Of a stretch of DNA of 6,581 nucleotides, positions 6,166-6,581 are shown piece after piece (position 1 is the stretch's first letter; each line of letters opens with the position of its first letter). The notes under the pieces are model-generated. The model did no database searches. It saw only the letters and a program-made list of their open reading frames with translations, and was not told the DNA's origin. Position numbers and translations under genes: made by a program. Source of the DNA: Acidobacteriota bacterium (GTDB lineage Bacteria; Acidobacteriota; Vicinamibacteria; Vicinamibacterales; UBA2999); NCBI GenBank assembly GCA_947478985.1, contig CANJYC010000104.1, positions 1-6,581 of the forward strand, read 5' to 3'.

Positions 6166-6581
6166 GTGTTCATCGCAGGCGACGTCGGCGGAACCGACAC
6201 ACGACTCGGCGTGTATGCACCGGCCGAGGGACGGCCACGTGAAGTCTTCTCGCGCGCATACGACTCGCACGCGTACGCCAGCTTCACCGACATCCTCGAG
6301 ACTTTCCTGCGTGACGTCGGCGGTCCGTTCACGATTGACGCCGCGGCCATCGGCGTCGCGGGGCCGGTCGTCGCGGGACACGCCACGCTCACCAACGTCA
6401 CGTGGGACGTCAGTGCCGCCGTCATCGCCCGGTTCCTCGGCACGGTGCGGGTGCGCCTGCTGAACGATCTGGAGGCACTGGCCGGCAGCGTTGAAGTGCT
6501 GACGCCTGACGAGGTGGTCGTGCTGCAGGCAGGCGTTGTCCGCGCAGACGGCCACGGCGCGGTCATCGCCTCAGGGACCGG
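6166..6581 (+). CDS. glk: Glucokinase, N-terminal part (cut by right edge)
   Basis: A GTG start at 6166 opens 138 complete codons running off the window. The protein begins VFIAGDVGGTDTRLGVY, the phosphate-binding start of bacterial glucokinases (GDxGGTxTRL). It continues with AIGVAGPVVAGHATLTNVTW (61-80), RLLNDLEALA (97-106) with the catalytic-base Asp at 101, and AVIASGTG (132-139) at the edge, matching the family's APGTG loop. This order and spacing fit the Glk family (ATP-dependent glucose to glucose-6-phosphate) rather than ROK kinases. About 60 percent of the protein is missing to the right. Asp11 stands where many homologues have Asn or Lys (GGTN/GGTK). The reading frame is open further upstream without a family-like start, so GTG 6166 is preferred; it also coincides with the start predicted from the TATAAT box. 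The regulator gene immediately divergent from it may control sugar entry into glycolysis, which is inference. Confidence 0.9.
   Translation, partial: MFIAGDVGGTDTRLGVYAPAEGRPREVFSRAYDSHAYASFTDILETFLRDVGGPFTIDAAAIGVAGPVVAGHATLTNVTWDVSAAVIARFLGTVRVRLLNDLEALAGSVEVLTPDEVVVLQAGVVRADGHGAVIASGT

Noticed and set aside
6013..6566. Two minus-strand frames of 137 and 180 aa opposite the glucokinase start
   Set aside because: They overlap a clear glucokinase on the plus strand and the MerR-TPR start, and show no recognisable domain.

Overview
The window is GC-rich, densely coded bacterial DNA. It carries four exported proteins with 'AQ' or 'AQQ' signal-peptidase sites, a MerR-type regulator fused to TPR repeats, and a tandem pair of secreted peptidyl-hydroxyglycine-lyase-like propellers. 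This mix suggests an Acidobacteriota genome of the Vicinamibacteria kind. That assignment is an inference from gene style; no marker gene is present.

Layout. On the minus strand, positions 2943 down to 1 hold three genes in one direction: a soluble ABC-type ATPase (2095-2943), a secreted protein with a long Ala/Glu/Arg repeat helix and a C-terminal beta-barrel (769-2013), and a DUF481-type outer-membrane barrel protein that leaves the window just before its stop (1-755). The last two are 13 bp apart and surely co-transcribed. The ATPase lies 81 bp upstream of them and may belong to the same unit. A 40-bp divergent intergenic region (2944-2983) carries a plausible sigma70 promoter and a perfect Shine-Dalgarno for the plus-strand pair 2984-4078 and 4106-5245. 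These are paralogous six-bladed propellers that keep most of the active-site residues known from the lyase (PAL) domain of animal PAM. A strong inverted repeat (5259-5296) separates this pair from the convergent minus-strand MerR-TPR gene (5316-6143). Only 22 bp upstream of that gene, in the opposite direction, is the start of a glucokinase gene (6166 to the right edge).

How the parts fit. The left half is envelope biology: two outer-membrane barrel proteins and an ATPase with no permease in view. The middle is a secreted enzyme pair acting on an unknown carboxylated hydroxy substrate. The right half is sugar phosphorylation next to a transcription regulator. The glucokinase and the MerR-TPR gene appear to share one symmetric TATAAT-like element that would give leaderless or nearly leaderless transcripts in both directions. 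The most interesting points are the tandem PAL-like pair without any hydroxylase partner, the helix-plus-barrel protein, and the compact bidirectional promoter. No mobile element, CRISPR array, tRNA or rRNA was seen, and no stretch over 300 bases lacks a gene.
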